NCBI RefSeq assembly: GCF_014635545.1
Contig: NZ_BMDA01000001.1
Coordinates: forward strand, 946,739-1,010,738
DNA length: 64,000 nt
From: Acinetobacter courvalinii
GTDB lineage: Bacteria; Pseudomonadota; Gammaproteobacteria; Pseudomonadales; Moraxellaceae
Direction of reading: 5' to 3'
Below the pieces are notes generated by a model. The model was given only the letters and a program-made list of their open reading frames with translations. It had not been told where the DNA came from and did no database searches. A program made the translations under genes and the position numbers. Below, piece by piece: positions 63,218-64,000 of the stretch (positions within the stretch are counted from its first letter, which is position 1; each line of letters begins with the position of its first letter).

Positions 63218-63883
63218 ATGTGTGCCAATTTTAAACCCTTGACCATTGAACAAGCGCTGCAGTTGGGCTTGCCTCCGATTCCATTCGAATATGTGGAAGA
63301 GGTCTATCCGAGCTATAAAACCCCGTTGCTATTTAAATCGGACCACGGCTATGAATGGCGTGAGGTGTTATTTGGTTTGGTGCCGAAATGGTCGGAAGAT
63401 ACCAATATTTCCAAGCATACCTATAATGCCCGACATGAAACACTGTTTCAAAAACCGAGTTTTCTGGAAGCTGCCTCAAAATGTAAATTCGGCGTCATTC
63501 CAGTGACCGAGTTTTATGAAAGTAAATATATTGACAATAAGCCGCAACGTTGGGCAGTCCGTCGCAAAGATGGAAAAGCTTTCTTTATCGCTGCTTTATA
63601 TGAGATCCGCAAACTGAATGATCAGGTGATCCGTTCGGCCACCATGCTGACCATGAATGCCATAGACCACCCGATGATGAAGGATTTCCATGAACCGGGG
63701 GATGTTAAACGATCGGTCGTGGTGATTCCGCATGAGCGCTTAGATGAATGGTTAAGCTTAAAACAACCTCATCAGCTGTATGAGTTTATGCAAGGTTTTC
63801 CGGTGGAAGAGTTTGAGTGCCTACATGTACCAAAGGCAAAAATAGAAAAAGTCACACCCCAGCTAAATATGTTTGATTTATAA
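63218..63883 (+). CDS. SRAP-domain (SOS response-associated peptidase, YedK/HMCES) protein
   Basis: SRAP proteins crosslink to abasic sites in single-stranded DNA through an N-terminal cysteine and protect them. The start MCANF puts Cys at position 2, which becomes the reactive N-terminus after methionine removal. YNARHET carries the conserved Asn and Arg, VTEFYE the glutamate, and DHPMM the histidine. The length, 221 aa, is usual. Confidence 0.93.
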   Translation: MCANFKPLTIEQALQLGLPPIPFEYVEEVYPSYKTPLLFKSDHGYEWREVLFGLVPKWSEDTNISKHTYNARHETLFQKPSFLEAASKCKFGVIPVTEFYESKYIDNKPQRWAVRRKDGKAFFIAALYEIRKLNDQVIRSATMLTMNAIDHPMMKDFHEPGDVKRSVVVIPHERLDEWLSLKQPHQLYEFMQGFPVEEFECLHVPKAKIEKVTPQLNMFDL

Positions 63884-63899
63884 TTTTTCAAATCAAAAA

Positions 63900-63924
63900 A
63901 AGGCTTCCTGATGAAGCCTTTTTT
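63900..63924. terminator. Terminator between the SRAP gene and the convergent partial gene
   Basis: AAGGCTTC (63900-63907) and GAAGCCTT (63913-63920) pair, with an A run before and a T run after, so it can end transcription from both sides. Confidence 0.88.
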
Positions 63925-63933
63925 ATCATTGTA

Positions 63934-64000
63934 TTAACGTGCGAGATTTTTAAACATATGTCGCAGGATTTCCATGGTCTTCTCGATTTGTAATGGTGTC
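63934..64000 (-). CDS. 3' end of a leftward gene (partial)
   Basis: A reading frame enters from the right edge on the minus strand and ends with TAA at 63934-63936, just before the bidirectional terminator. The 21 visible residues (TPLQIEKTMEILRHMFKNLA, then Arg) look like an amphipathic C-terminal helix. Too little is present to name it. Confidence 0.5.
   Translation of the reverse strand, partial: TPLQIEKTMEILRHMFKNLAR

Overview
The window reads as a chromosomal segment of an Acinetobacter-like gammaproteobacterium (Moraxellaceae). The evidence is the AT-rich sequence, a single gene coding for prephenate dehydrogenase fused to EPSP synthase (tyrA-aroA) right after pheA, the divergent lptD-surA / amgK-murU pairs, the run exbB-exbD-msbA-lpxK-kdsB, and the order cmk-rpsA-ihfB-lapA. 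Almost all of it is protein-coding core genome. I see no rRNA, tRNA, insertion sequence, phage or CRISPR array.

Layout. 0-1.1 kb: a Fur-box-preceded exported esterase. 1.3-7 kb: aromatic amino acid synthesis (pheA, tyrA-aroA), a small unknown gene and pepD. 7-14.1 kb: an RNA-repair locus. A leftward unit rtcB - unknown 185-aa gene - DIP1984-like gene - 258-nt non-coding gap - rtcA - kptA starts from a sigma-54-type promoter. rnz and the sigma-54 activator gene rtcR follow. 14-21 kb: a DUF2157 membrane protein, a hydrolase, yaaA, an HD-domain protein, thiS-thiG, rpoH and tusA. 21-24 kb: a cold-shock gene, an rhlB-type helicase and class II aldolase. 24-38 kb: envelope and replication functions (surA, lptD, amgK, murU, rsmG, parA, parB, exbB/exbD, msbA, lpxK, kdsB, holB). 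38-43.3 kb: a small secreted protein, pilZ, tatD, a TetR regulator and the type II secretion minor pseudopilins gspH-I-J-K. 43.4-50.2 kb: queD, ung, an enoyl-CoA hydratase-like gene, tadA, a SRPBCC protein, cmk, rpsA, ihfB, lapA. 50.3-58.6 kb: a more accessory stretch with azlCD and a divergent XRE-cupin regulator, pyrF, a LysO-type exporter, a TetR regulator, a Bcr/CflA pump, a Baeyer-Villiger-type monooxygenase and a divergent AraC regulator. 58.7-64 kb: zapE, glcB, a 2OG-Fe(II) oxygenase, a SRAP-domain gene and the 3' end of a leftward gene.

How the parts work together. The most system-like stretch is 6971-14131. RtcR (CARF sensor plus AAA+ sigma-54 activator) would switch on the rtcB promoter. 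RtcB seals RNA ends, RtcA makes 2',3'-cyclic phosphate ends, KptA removes internal 2'-phosphates, and RNase Z matures tRNA 3' ends. Two poorly understood proteins and a non-coding segment with several inverted repeats share the unit. The clearest local anomaly elsewhere is a cluster of short hairpins between gspH and the mature part of gspI, which gives GspI an abnormally long leader unless an internal GTG start is used. Two paired 14-bp palindromes lie between azlC and its divergent regulator, and a 20-bp palindrome lies upstream of the Bcr-type pump.
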